Of a stretch of 12,341 nucleotides of DNA, positions 1 to 7,397 are shown one piece after another (position 1 is the first letter of the stretch; every line of letters begins with the position of its first letter). This DNA comes from a bacterium 42_11. GTDB taxonomy: Bacteria; Synergistota; GBS-1. The stretch spans positions 1 to 12,341 of the forward strand of contig LGFB01000016.1 in NCBI GenBank assembly GCA_001508835.1, given 5' to 3'. Position numbers and translations under genes: made by a program. Below the pieces are notes generated by a model. The model was not told where the DNA came from. It saw nothing but the letters and a program-made list of their open reading frames with translations, and made no database searches.

Positions 1-10
1 TCATCATATA

Positions 11-39
11 TTGAAGCTTGGTAAACTTTTTGTTATAAT
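11..39 (+). promoter_or_regulatory. Sigma-70-type promoter of the tRNA-Gln gene
   Basis: A -35 element TTGAAG (11-16) and a perfect -10 TATAAT (34-39) are separated by exactly 17 bases. The bases TGT just before the -10 (31-33) also give an extended -10 (TGn). Transcription should start near 45-47, about 10 bases before the mature tRNA 5' end at 56, leaving a short leader for RNase P to remove. Strong promoters of this kind are typical of stable RNA genes. Confidence 0.85.
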
Positions 40-55
40 ATTGCTACCTTAGGGT

Positions 56-130
56 TGGGGTGTCGCCTAAGTGGCAGGGCACCGGACTTTGGATCCGGCA
101 GTGCTGGTTCGAGTCCAGCCACCCCAGCCA
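56..130 (+). tRNA. tRNA-Gln (anticodon UUG), CCA encoded
   Basis: A complete cloverleaf can be drawn. The acceptor stem TGGGGTG (56-62) pairs with CACCCCA (120-126). The D stem GCC (65-67) pairs with GGC (78-80). The anticodon stem CCGGA (82-86) pairs with TCCGG (94-98), with loop CTTTGGA and anticodon TTG at 89-91, which reads CAA/CAG glutamine codons. The T stem GCTGG (103-107) pairs with CCAGC (115-119) around a TTCGAGT loop. The discriminator is G127 and the CCA tail is genomically encoded at 128-130. The first acceptor pair is a U-A, typical of bacterial tRNA-Gln. A T-rich run (TTTTTTATTTTT, 131-142) follows the CCA directly and may help transcription end. The gene has its own promoter at 11-39. 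Confidence 0.97.
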
Positions 131-173
131 TTTTTTATTTTTGGGTTGGTGTTTTGTGATTGATTACATGAGA

Positions 174-240
174 CTAAAAATTATTCTAATCGAAAGACAA
201 ATACTGAATATATTGAGAGAGCTTCGATTTTAATTTTTAG
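174..240. repeat. Long imperfect inverted repeat in the tRNA-glmU spacer
   Basis: The spacer between tRNA-Gln and glmU (131-286) holds no gene that I can see, but it has a two-part inverted repeat. CTAAAAATTA (174-183) is perfectly complementary to TAATTTTTAG (231-240). Inside it, AATCGAA (188-194) is perfectly complementary to TTCGATT (223-229). The parts are separated by a small asymmetric internal loop, and the apical loop is 28 bases. Three bases after the repeat comes TTTTTT (244-249), so the whole resembles a weak AT-rich intrinsic terminator for transcription coming from the tRNA. It ends just upstream of the glmU promoter, so a role as a protein-binding site is also possible. The symmetry is directly visible; its function is inferred. 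Confidence 0.5.
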
Positions 241-270
241 GAGTTTTTTATAGGTACTCTTTGGGGAGTG

Positions 271-279
271 TGCTATAAT
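271..279 (+). promoter_or_regulatory. Extended -10 promoter of glmU, predicted leaderless start
   Basis: TGC followed by the perfect hexamer TATAAT (274-279) forms an extended -10 element. No good -35 sits at the standard distance (251-256 reads TAGGTA), as is usual when an extended -10 compensates. Transcription starts about 7 bases after the last T of the hexamer, here position 286-287. That coincides with the A of the glmU ATG at 287. No Shine-Dalgarno sequence lies between the -10 and the ATG, so the mRNA should carry essentially no 5' leader. Confidence 0.7.
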
Positions 280-286
280 TAATCTT

Positions 287-1675
287 ATGAATGAAATAGC
301 CTTTTTAATATTAGCAGCTGGTAAAGGTAAAAGAATGAAGTCATCTCTTCCTAAGGTTTTGCATAAAATCTGTGGGAAAACGATGCTTTCTTACGTTTTG
401 GATGCGGTTAAGCCTTTTGGCTGTGATATAGGGATAGTTATCGGTTTTAACGGCGACTTGGTTAGGAAGGAGATAGGAGAGGGTCCTTTCTATATAACCC
501 AGCCGAAGCAAGCTGGAACGGGCGATGCTGTTAGGGTTGCGAAAGATTTCTGGCAAAGGTATAATAATGTGGTTGTTCTTGCAGGAGATGTTCCCTTTTT
601 ATCTTCCGATACGCTTAAGAGGCTGATAGAGTCACATTTGCAAGAGGATAATGTTATTACCCTAATTACGGCCTTTTTAGACACTCCCACAGGTTACGGG
701 AGAATTGTCAGAGACGAAAAGGGAAATATAGTGAAAATTGTTGAAGAGAAAGATGCTTCTTATAAGGAGAAGGAGATAAGGGAAGTAAATGCAGGGGTGT
801 ATTGCTTTGATACAGGCTTTTTGAAAGAAAATATAGATAGGCTTGTGAGCGATAATGCCCAAGGAGAATATTATCTGACTGACTTAGTTAAGATAGCAGT
901 TCTCAATTCTTTAAAGATAGGTTCTATTTCGGTAGAGGATAATTTTGAAATAATGGGAATCAATGACAGGAAGGCATTGGCTGAAGCTGAAAGAGAATAC
1001 AGAAGGAGAATAAACGAGAGGCTCATGCTTGAGAAGGGGGTTACCATTATAGACCCCCAAATGACTTATATATCTCCTGACGCTGAAATTGGGAAGGATA
1101 CTGTTATATATCCTATGGTTTTTATAGAGGGTAGAAGTGTGATTGGAGAGGGATGTATTATTGGCCCTAATGTAAGGATAGTAAATAGCTTCATTGGAAA
1201 TAATGTCGTCATAAGGGAGAACGTTGTTATAGAAGGAAGTAGGATTGGTGATGGATGTGAGGTAGGTCCCTTCGCCTATCTAAGGCCGGAGACGATTTTG
1301 GATGAAAGTGCTTATGTAGGCAAATTTGTGGAGGTTAAAAAGAGCTTTATAGGTAAAGGGAGCAAGGTTCCCCACCTTTCTTATATAGGTGATGCCACTA
1401 TAGGTGAGAGGGTTAACGTTGGGGCAGGAACGATTACCTGTAACTACGATGGAGTTAAGAAGAATCCCACATTCATAGAGGACGATGTTTTTATAGGTAG
1501 TGATACTATGCTTGTTGCTCCCGTGAGGATTGGAAGAGGTGCTTTTACGGGAGCTGGTTCTGTTATAACCAAGGATGTTCCTCCGGAAAGTCTTGCGATT
1601 GCGAGGGCTAAGCAGGTTAATATAGAGGGTTGGGCTAAGAAAAGGCGTGGAGGGGAGGAAAAGAAAAATGGTTGA
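287..1675 (+). CDS. glmU: Bifunctional UDP-N-acetylglucosamine pyrophosphorylase / glucosamine-1-phosphate N-acetyltransferase
   Basis: GlmU makes UDP-GlcNAc, the precursor of peptidoglycan and, in diderms, lipid A. Its C-terminal half acetylates glucosamine-1-phosphate with acetyl-CoA and its N-terminal half adds UMP from UTP. At 462 residues it has the normal full length. The nucleotidyltransferase loop is at 9-18 ([10 protein letters not shown], with K where T is commoner). QAGTGDAV lies at 75-82, the metal-binding Asp of AGDVPF is at 101, and EVNAGVY at 166-172. From about 253 the protein is a left-handed beta-helix of hexapeptide repeats. The acetyltransferase site shows the catalytic His363 in PHLSYIGDA and the GTITCNYDG motif (381-389). 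A short basic tail ends the protein. The ATG at 287 is chosen because the nucleotide-binding loop begins within ten residues. It has no Shine-Dalgarno and lies 8 bases after a -10 element. It overlaps prs by 8 bases. Confidence 0.97.
   Translation: MNEIAFLILAAGKGKRMKSSLPKVLHKICGKTMLSYVLDAVKPFGCDIGIVIGFNGDLVRKEIGEGPFYITQPKQAGTGDAVRVAKDFWQRYNNVVVLAGDVPFLSSDTLKRLIESHLQEDNVITLITAFLDTPTGYGRIVRDEKGNIVKIVEEKDASYKEKEIREVNAGVYCFDTGFLKENIDRLVSDNAQGEYYLTDLVKIAVLNSLKIGSISVEDNFEIMGINDRKALAEAEREYRRRINERLMLEKGVTIIDPQMTYISPDAEIGKDTVIYPMVFIEGRSVIGEGCIIGPNVRIVNSFIGNNVVIRENVVIEGSRIGDGCEVGPFAYLRPETILDESAYVGKFVEVKKSFIGKGSKVPHLSYIGDATIGERVNVGAGTITCNYDGVKKNPTFIEDDVFIGSDTMLVAPVRIGRGAFTGAGSVITKDVPPESLAIARAKQVNIEGWAKKRRGGEEKKNG
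1649..1658 (+). promoter_or_regulatory. Ribosome binding site of prs
   Basis: The purine-rich GGAGGGGAGG lies at the end of glmU, 9 bases before the ATG at 1668. It decides the prs start: a GTG at 1647 in the same frame would place this site inside the coding region and has no comparable site of its own. Confidence 0.75.
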
Positions 1676-2654
1676 TGGCTTCCACTCTGGGGGTAGCTTG
1701 AGGATCTTGTCAGGGACTGCTAATCCTGAGCTTGCCGAAGCTATCGCTTCAGCGTTAGGAACAAAGCTGTCTAGCGTTAAGATATCGCGTTTCAGTGACG
1801 GAGAACTTTATGTTAGGATAGAGGAGAATGTCAGAGGCGCTGATGTTTTCGTAATTCAGCCTACTTGTTACCCTGGTGATAAAAATCTCATGGAGTTGCT
1901 TATTATGCTTGATGCACTGAAGAGAGCCTCAGCTGCAAGAATAACGGCTGTGATTCCTTATTATGGATATGCTCGTCAGGATAGAAAGACCCAGGGAAGG
2001 GAACCAATAACAGCAAAGCTCGTTGCTAACCTTATAACTACGGCAGGTGCAGATAGAGTATTAACTTGTGATCTTCATGCGGGGCAAATCCAGGGCTTCT
2101 TTGATATTCCTTTAGACCATCTTACGGCTATTCCTCTTTTGGCTGACTATTTTTTGGAGAAGCTCGGAAATAGAGATGATGTGGTTGTGGTTTCCCCTGA
2201 TGTAGGTGGAGTTGTTAGAGCAAGGCGTTTTGCGGAACATCTACGGTCCGCTATAGCGATAGTGGATAAGAGGAGACCACGGGAAATCCCCAATGTTTCT
2301 GAGGTAATGGAGATAGTTGGGGATGTTAGTGGTAAGATAGCTATAATAGTTGATGATATAATAGACACGGCAGGGACGATAGTTAATGCTGCGAATGCTA
2401 TCCTTGAAAGAGGAGCCAAAGAGGTTTATGCGTGTGCTACTCATGGTGTTCTTTCTGGAAATGCCTTGGAAAGATTGTCTAATTCTCCTATAAAGGAGGT
2501 TCTTTTAACAGATACCATTCCAATATCTCCAGAGAAGAGAATACCAAAGATAAAGATCAAATCGATAGCCTCATTGTTTGCCGAGGCTATTAGAAGAATA
2601 CATTATAATCTTTCGGTAAGTATGCTTTTTAAGCGGGAGGGAGAAGAACAATGA
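1668..2654 (+). CDS. prs: Ribose-phosphate pyrophosphokinase (PRPP synthetase)
   Basis: Prs transfers the pyrophosphoryl group of ATP to ribose-5-phosphate. The product, PRPP, feeds purine, pyrimidine, histidine, tryptophan and NAD synthesis. The 328 residues include RFSDGE (41-46), the flexible catalytic loop YARQDRKTQ (101-109), the metal-site His137 in CDLHAGQ, the [14 protein letters not shown] segment (176-189), and the PRPP-binding signature [11 protein letters not shown] (228-238). All class I residues that I can check are present. The ATG at 1668 is preferred over the in-frame GTG at 1647 because of the strong Shine-Dalgarno at 1649-1658. The remaining short N-terminal lead (about 10 residues before LRILSG) matches the family. 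The gene overlaps glmU by 8 bases and its TGA shares ATGA with the next start, so translation is probably coupled on both sides. Confidence 0.96.
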   Translation: MVDGFHSGGSLRILSGTANPELAEAIASALGTKLSSVKISRFSDGELYVRIEENVRGADVFVIQPTCYPGDKNLMELLIMLDALKRASAARITAVIPYYGYARQDRKTQGREPITAKLVANLITTAGADRVLTCDLHAGQIQGFFDIPLDHLTAIPLLADYFLEKLGNRDDVVVVSPDVGGVVRARRFAEHLRSAIAIVDKRRPREIPNVSEVMEIVGDVSGKIAIIVDDIIDTAGTIVNAANAILERGAKEVYACATHGVLSGNALERLSNSPIKEVLLTDTIPISPEKRIPKIKIKSIASLFAEAIRRIHYNLSVSMLFKREGEEQ

Positions 2655-3295
2655 AGACATCTGAGCTTAGGGCTTCTTTGAGAAAAAGGATCGGAAAGGG
2701 AGAATCTAAGAAGTTAAGGCGTGAGGGATTTATCCCCGCCATTCTTTATGGAGGAAGTTTTGGTGCGGTACCTATTAAACTTGAAAGAAAGGATGTCATA
2801 AGAAACATAACGGAAAGAGACCTTGAACATACTGTTTATACGATGAAGCTTGATGATGGTAGAGAGTGCGATGTCTTGGTGAAGGCCATTCAAATTGATC
2901 CAATAACCGATGAAGTTCTTCATTTAGATTTTCTTGAGCTCGAAAGGGGTAAGGCTATTACCGTTGAAGTTCCTATAGAGTTGGTTGGTAAAGAGGTCTG
3001 TAAGGGAGTTAAAATGGGAGGCATACTTGAACAATACCTGTGGAGTGTGGAGGTTGAGTGTTTGCCGGGGAATATACCTGATAAAATAGAAGTTGATATA
3101 AGCGAGTTGGGTATAGGAGATTCTATTCATGTTGAAGACCTTGTTCTTCCGGAGGGTATCAAAGTTTTGGAGGATCCTGAAACGACGGTGGTAGTAATTT
3201 CTGAGCCTGTAGAAGAAGAAGTTGAGGAAGCTGCAGAGGCTGAACTTGCGGAGCCAGAGGTAGCTTCTAAGGGGAAGAAAGAAGAGGAGGAGTGA
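2651..3295 (+). CDS. rplY: Large-subunit ribosomal protein bL25, CTC/TL5 form
   Basis: bL25 binds 5S rRNA in the central protuberance of the 50S subunit. This is the long two-domain form (214 residues) known as CTC or TL5. An N-terminal 5S-binding beta-barrel spans about 1-92, with RKxxGK at 12-16 and the signature FIPAILYGG at 27-35. A C-terminal TL5-type domain (about 95-183, [20 protein letters not shown] onward) follows. A very acidic tail from about 187 ends in EEEE. In Bacillus the ortholog, ctc, is a general-stress gene in the same neighbourhood between prs and pth. The start overlaps the prs stop (ATGA), with GGGAGGGAG about 7 bases upstream. The tail has almost no other composition than E, A, V, P and K and is probably disordered. 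Confidence 0.95.
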   Translation: MKTSELRASLRKRIGKGESKKLRREGFIPAILYGGSFGAVPIKLERKDVIRNITERDLEHTVYTMKLDDGRECDVLVKAIQIDPITDEVLHLDFLELERGKAITVEVPIELVGKEVCKGVKMGGILEQYLWSVEVECLPGNIPDKIEVDISELGIGDSIHVEDLVLPEGIKVLEDPETTVVVISEPVEEEVEEAAEAELAEPEVASKGKKEEEE

Positions 3296-3304
3296 TAGCT
3301 CTAT

Positions 3305-3877
3305 TTGATAATAATTGCAGGTTTAGGTAACCCGGGTTCTAAATACGAGTTTACGAGGCATAATTTCGGCTTCAGAGTTATAGATTATTTAGCGGGGAGG
3401 TGGAATATAAAGGTAGATCGTTATGAGTGTAGGTCCTTAGTTGGGAAGAAGGACGATAATTTGATATTGGTTAAGCCTTTAACATATATGAACAGGAGCG
3501 GCGAGGCCTTGAGAGAGCTCGTTGTAAAGTATAAGGTCTCGCCGCGTGATGTTTTGGTTATTTATGATGATCTTTATCTTCCCTTTGGAAGTATAAGAAT
3601 AAGGAAATCCGGGGGGTCCGGTGGGCATAAGGGAATGGAATCGATAATTTTAGCTTTAGGTACCGAGGAAATCCCGCGGATAAGGTTAGGGATAGGTCCT
3701 CCTCCGCCGAGCGGATACGAATATTATGTGTTGAGTGAGTTTACCGATAGGGAGATTAAGCTTCTTCCCATGGTTTTGAAAAAGGTAGCTGAGGCGGTTG
3801 AGTTTATACTAAACGAAGGTATAGAGAAGGCTATGTCTCTTTATAATGCTAAAAATATAGGCGTTGGGAATGGATAA
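3305..3877 (+). CDS. pth: Peptidyl-tRNA hydrolase
   Basis: Pth cleaves the ester bond of peptidyl-tRNAs that fall off the ribosome, recycling tRNA. The 190 residues match the bacterial family length. Family catalytic residues are visible: Asn9 (GLGNPG), His19 (TRHNFG, the general base), Asn63 (TYMNRSG) and Asp89 (YDDLYLP). The motif usually written GGHNG reads GGHKG here, placing Lys109 where E. coli has Asn114, a tRNA/product-binding position; other bacteria carry K or R there. The start is a TTG: the frame is closed by TAG at 3296-3298 and the only initiator before the conserved IIIAGLGNPG is TTG at 3305. A Shine-Dalgarno AGGAGG (3285-3290) lies 14 bases upstream, longer than usual, so initiation may depend on translation of rplY. 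It overlaps mfd by 8 bases. Confidence 0.95.
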   Translation: MIIIAGLGNPGSKYEFTRHNFGFRVIDYLAGRWNIKVDRYECRSLVGKKDDNLILVKPLTYMNRSGEALRELVVKYKVSPRDVLVIYDDLYLPFGSIRIRKSGGSGGHKGMESIILALGTEEIPRIRLGIGPPPPSGYEYYVLSEFTDREIKLLPMVLKKVAEAVEFILNEGIEKAMSLYNAKNIGVGNG

Positions 3878-6656
3878 GTCTTTCATAGATAAGTTAAAAG
3901 AGGAACTTGTAAACAAGAGAATAGTTAGAGTTGGTAAGGTTAGAAAGGGAGGCCTTTGGTATATAGTCAAAAAGCTTTTTTGCAATCCTTGGGGAAACCT
4001 GTATGTAGTTTTTGATGAAAGTGTTTCTCCTCCCGAGATAAGTGATGATTTCCTTTCTTCTTTTGGTTTGAACGTTGTTAAAGTATCATCTCCTGAAATG
4101 TTCCTCTCAATAGGTAGGAATTTTTTAGTGTTTATCCCCTTATACCTTGCAACCTCTAAGAGTTTTAAGTTTGAGGACACGTTTCATCTTGAGGTAGGTC
4201 AAGCTATTGGTTATTCTGAGCTTTTATCTCGTTTAAGAAAGATGGGATACAGAAGAAGTGAGCCCCCTTTATTTCCTGGTGAGTTTGCTCTAAAGGGAGA
4301 TGTTATAGAAATAAAACTCAAAGAAAATATCATTATTATCTCTCTTTTTGAGGATGAGGTTGATTACATAGGTGTCTTGGAGGAGGAAGGAAAATCCCGC
4401 TTCGTAAGGAGGATAAGTGAAGTTGAAATACATCCACCCAATTATGAAGGGGAAGGGACGTTTCTGGAACTCGTTCCAAGGGATTCCCTGATAATTTGCC
4501 TGTATCTGGATGAAGAGGCTTTCCCATTTCCCAAGGATAAAAAGATACCTTTTCTTTACCTCTATAGAGAAGAGTTAAAAGCCGGTCTTAATATTCCTTG
4601 GAATCCTTATATTCCTGGTTTTTTAGAAAGAGAGCTTTCGTTTAGAGAAGGAGATTATGTTGTTCACGAGGATTATGGTATAGCTATCTTTAGAGGTGTA
4701 GCTAAGATAAAGGTGGACGGTGTAGAAGGAGAGTATTTGCTCCTTGAATACAACAAGGGGGAAAAATTATATGTTCCTTCTATGAGTATAGATAAGGTGT
4801 CCCCCTATATTGGAGGTGAAACTCCTCCGTCCTTAGATAGTTTGAAAAAAGGATCTTGGGCTTCAATAAAAAATAGGGTTAAAAAAAACGTTGAGAAAGT
4901 TGCTAAGGAGCTTCTTCAGATTTATGCCTTAAGAGCGGTTTCAACGGGCTATGCTTTTTCAAAAGATTCTTCTTGGCAAAAGGAATTTGAATCCAGGTTT
5001 GAGTTTGATGAAACGCCTGATCAATTAAAGGCAATAGAAGATGTTAAGAGGGACATGGAGTCTACGCGGCCGATGGACAGACTTGTATGTGGTGATGTTG
5101 GATATGGTAAAACGGAGGTAGCCTTTAGAGCTGCTTTCAAAGCGGTAATGGATGGAAAACAGGTTGCCTTTTTGTGTCCGACTACCGTTCTTGCTTTTCA
5201 GCACTATATGAACATGAAGAAGAGAATGGAAGGATTTCCCATTAACATAGCGATGTTGACGAGATTCTTGAGCCAGAGGGAGCAAGCCGAGGTTTTGGAA
5301 GGAATAAAGAAGGGAGCCATAGATATTGTTATAGGAACTCATATGCTTTTAAGCGATAAGGTTTCTTTTAAAGATTTGGGGTTGGTAATAATAGATGAAG
5401 AGCAAAAATTTGGTGTTATGCAAAAAGAGAAGCTTAAAAAGCTCAGGGTTGATGTAGATGTCCTGACATTAACAGCCACTCCCATACCAAGGACCCTTTA
5501 TTTGGCTTTAAGTGGCGCTAAAGATATAAGCGTTATAAATACTCCTCCAGCTGGCAGGAAAAATGTGGAAATATATGTTGGAAAATGGGATTACGAGCTT
5601 GTAAAGAATGCTATAATTAGGGAAATCGAAAGGGGTGGTAAGGTCTTTTTAGTTCACAATAGAGTTGAGGATATTTATACCTTCGCAGACAGAATATCCA
5701 ATCTTGTCCCCACGGCTAAAGTTGGTGTGGCTCACGGCAAAATGGACGAGGAAGAGCTTGAGAAGGTGATGATTGACTTTATATCTGGCGAAATTACCGT
5801 TTTGGTTTGCACCACGATCATAGAAAATGGACTTGACATTCCATCAGCTAATACGCTCATAGTTCATAAAGCGGAGCATTTGGGATTATCACAGTTATAT
5901 CAGCTCAGGGGTAGAGTTGGTAGAGGAGATAAACAGGCTTATGCATATTTTTTGTACGAAGATGAAAGTGCACTTACTCAGGCTGGTAAGGAAAGGTTGG
6001 GGGCTATAAAAGAATTTGGAGAGCTTGGCTCGTCTTTAAGGCTTGCTTTAAGAGATATGCAGATAAGAGGAGTTGGAAACATCCTTGGTCCAGAGCAACA
6101 CGGTTTCGTAAGTTCTGTTGGCTTTCATTTGTATTGTAAGATGCTTGAAGAGACGATAGCTTTTCTTAAAGGAGATTTACCAAGGGTTTTATCTTCTAAG
6201 GTCGATCTTGGGATAGATGCTTACATTCCTTCGGATTATGTGGAGGATGAGGAGGAAAGGCTATATTACTATAGAAGATTGATTAGCTTAAATAATATCC
6301 AAGAACTTAAAGACTTTGAGATGGAGCTTAAGGAAAGATACGGAGATATTCCGATTACTGTGTCTAATCTTTTGAAGACCGTTAAATTTAAGGTGATGGC
6401 TCAAGAGGCTGGTATTTCTGAAATATCATACCGAAATGGTAGACTTTTGATACTACTTCACCCCGTTATTTGGGGGAAAAGTTCAGAAGCTAAAGCTTTT
6501 CTTTCTTCTTTTGGCTTTTCTTGTTTTAATACGCGGTTTGAAAGAAAGGGTATCTCTCTTTCTTTGGCAGAGAAGCTCTTGAATGAAATTTTGTCCAGAC
6601 TTAAGGAGATGAGGGATGGATGGCAGGAAAAGAATTTGAACGCTTGCTTGGCATAA
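3870..6656 (+). CDS. mfd: Transcription-repair-coupling factor Mfd, short form
   Basis: Mfd is an ATP-driven DNA translocase that pushes stalled RNA polymerase off DNA lesions and recruits UvrA. This copy has 928 residues, against roughly 1150-1180 in E. coli and Bacillus. A UvrB-like segment (about 110-190) is followed after only some 65 residues by the RNA-polymerase-interacting domain (about 255-320, [11 protein letters not shown]). E. coli has about 260 residues there, so the D1b and D3 regions are mostly missing. The motor is intact: Walker A GDVGYGKT (408-415), DEEQ (509-512), TATPIPRT (535-542), QLRGRVGRG (678-686), and a TRG region with [10 protein letters not shown] (736-745). A normal D7 follows (about 780-920). 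The ATG at 3870 is chosen; TTG at 3864 is possible and would add two residues. It overlaps pth by 8 and mazG by 37 bases. Confidence 0.95.
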   Translation: MDKSFIDKLKEELVNKRIVRVGKVRKGGLWYIVKKLFCNPWGNLYVVFDESVSPPEISDDFLSSFGLNVVKVSSPEMFLSIGRNFLVFIPLYLATSKSFKFEDTFHLEVGQAIGYSELLSRLRKMGYRRSEPPLFPGEFALKGDVIEIKLKENIIIISLFEDEVDYIGVLEEEGKSRFVRRISEVEIHPPNYEGEGTFLELVPRDSLIICLYLDEEAFPFPKDKKIPFLYLYREELKAGLNIPWNPYIPGFLERELSFREGDYVVHEDYGIAIFRGVAKIKVDGVEGEYLLLEYNKGEKLYVPSMSIDKVSPYIGGETPPSLDSLKKGSWASIKNRVKKNVEKVAKELLQIYALRAVSTGYAFSKDSSWQKEFESRFEFDETPDQLKAIEDVKRDMESTRPMDRLVCGDVGYGKTEVAFRAAFKAVMDGKQVAFLCPTTVLAFQHYMNMKKRMEGFPINIAMLTRFLSQREQAEVLEGIKKGAIDIVIGTHMLLSDKVSFKDLGLVIIDEEQKFGVMQKEKLKKLRVDVDVLTLTATPIPRTLYLALSGAKDISVINTPPAGRKNVEIYVGKWDYELVKNAIIREIERGGKVFLVHNRVEDIYTFADRISNLVPTAKVGVAHGKMDEEELEKVMIDFISGEITVLVCTTIIENGLDIPSANTLIVHKAEHLGLSQLYQLRGRVGRGDKQAYAYFLYEDESALTQAGKERLGAIKEFGELGSSLRLALRDMQIRGVGNILGPEQHGFVSSVGFHLYCKMLEETIAFLKGDLPRVLSSKVDLGIDAYIPSDYVEDEEERLYYYRRLISLNNIQELKDFEMELKERYGDIPITVSNLLKTVKFKVMAQEAGISEISYRNGRLLILLHPVIWGKSSEAKAFLSSFGFSCFNTRFERKGISLSLAEKLLNEILSRLKEMRDGWQEKNLNACLA

Positions 6657-7396
6657 TGGAAATGCTTCGAGGAGAAAATGGATGTCCTTGGGATAAAAAA
6701 CAGACCCTTGAAAGCTTGCTCTCTTATCTTCTTGAGGAGACTTACGAAGTTGTGGATGCCGTAAAAAGGAGAGATTATGTTTCTCTGAAGGAGGAATTAG
6801 GGGATCTTCTCCTTCAGGTGGTTTTTCAAGCACAAATAACTAAAGAGGAAGGTTTGTTTGATATTAAGGATGTTATAGAAACCATAAGTGAAAAGCTTAT
6901 TAATAGGCATCCCCATGTCTTTGGTAAGGAGAATTTTAAAGATGCTGATGAGGTTCTGTTGAATTGGGAGAGAATGAAAAAGGAGGAAAAAAACAAGAAA
7001 TCTATTCTTGATGGCGTTCCTTTACATATCCCCGCATTGCTTAGAGCTTATGAACTTCAAGAGAGAGCGAGAAGGGTTGGATTTGACTGGGAAAGGACCG
7101 AAGATGTTATGAAGAAGGTGGAAGAGGAATGGAAAGAGCTTAAGGAGGCTTATCATAGTGGTGATGCGAGGAAGATGGAAGAGGAGCTTGGAGATTTACT
7201 TTTTGCTATCGTTAATCTGGCAAGGTTTATGGGGGTTAACCCTGAGTTAGCTTTACATAATGTAAATGAAAAGTTTAAGCGGAGGTTTTCATACATAGAG
7301 GAGAAGGCTCGCGAACAAGGGAAGCCTCTTTCCTCCTTTTCTCTTGAGGAGATGGAAGCGTTGTGGGAAGAATCGAAGAAAGGAGAGGTGTTGTAA
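6620..7396 (+). CDS. mazG: Nucleoside triphosphate pyrophosphohydrolase MazG
   Basis: MazG hydrolyses (d)NTPs to monophosphates and pyrophosphate, cleaning the nucleotide pool and, in E. coli, influencing ppGpp levels. The 258 residues form the usual two tandem all-alpha MazG domains. The first has GCPWDKKQT (21-29) and the metal motif EExxE (39-43) with ExxD (59-62). A linker carries [10 protein letters not shown] and SILDGVP (128-134). The second has EEExKE around 168-173 and EELGD (188-192). Both metal sites look intact. The ATG at 6620 has AAGGAG (6603-6608) about 11 bases upstream and gives the family N-terminus; it lies inside mfd, with a 37-base overlap. A link with the next gene is suggested only by the one-base gap. 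Confidence 0.95.
   Translation: MAGKEFERLLGIMEMLRGENGCPWDKKQTLESLLSYLLEETYEVVDAVKRRDYVSLKEELGDLLLQVVFQAQITKEEGLFDIKDVIETISEKLINRHPHVFGKENFKDADEVLLNWERMKKEEKNKKSILDGVPLHIPALLRAYELQERARRVGFDWERTEDVMKKVEEEWKELKEAYHSGDARKMEEELGDLLFAIVNLARFMGVNPELALHNVNEKFKRRFSYIEEKAREQGKPLSSFSLEEMEALWEESKKGEVL
7382..7388 (+). promoter_or_regulatory. Ribosome binding site that places the carboxyltransferase start at TTG 7398
   Basis: GGAGAGG at the end of mazG stands 9 bases before the TTG at 7398. The only ATG in this frame upstream (7344) would add 18 basic, cysteine-rich residues unlike the family and would lie deep in mazG. The TTG is therefore the better start. Confidence 0.7.
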
Positions 7397-7397
7397 A

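Noticed and set aside
52..150. GGGTTGG repeated at 52-58 and 144-150 as flanking direct repeats (attachment site or duplication)
   Set aside because: The match is only 7 to 8 bases, one copy is part of the tRNA acceptor stem, and no integrase or mobile gene is present.
2337..2365. TATAAT-like hexamers in prs (TATAATAG twice) as internal promoters
   Set aside because: They encode the conserved hydrophobic strand and PRPP motif ([10 protein letters not shown]), where ATA isoleucine codons create such strings, and no -35 partner is visible.
3197..3292. Acidic low-complexity end of rplY as a frameshift or foreign insertion
   Set aside because: Glu/Ala-rich C-terminal tails are common in CTC/TL5-type bL25 proteins, and the base composition matches its neighbours.
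3809..4180. Minus-strand open frame of 123 codons across the pth/mfd junction, and similar minus-strand frames elsewhere
   Set aside because: They lie wholly against well-recognised + strand genes, show no family motif, and have no plausible ribosome binding site or promoter.
4465..4478. TGGAAC-TC-GTTCCA inverted repeat in mfd
   Set aside because: Six-base arms of this kind are expected by chance in a 12-kb window and nothing in the context supports a role.
7344..7397. ATG 7344 as the carboxyltransferase start
   Set aside because: It adds 18 residues rich in R, K and C that do not fit the family and lies inside mazG; TTG 7398 has a proper ribosome binding site.
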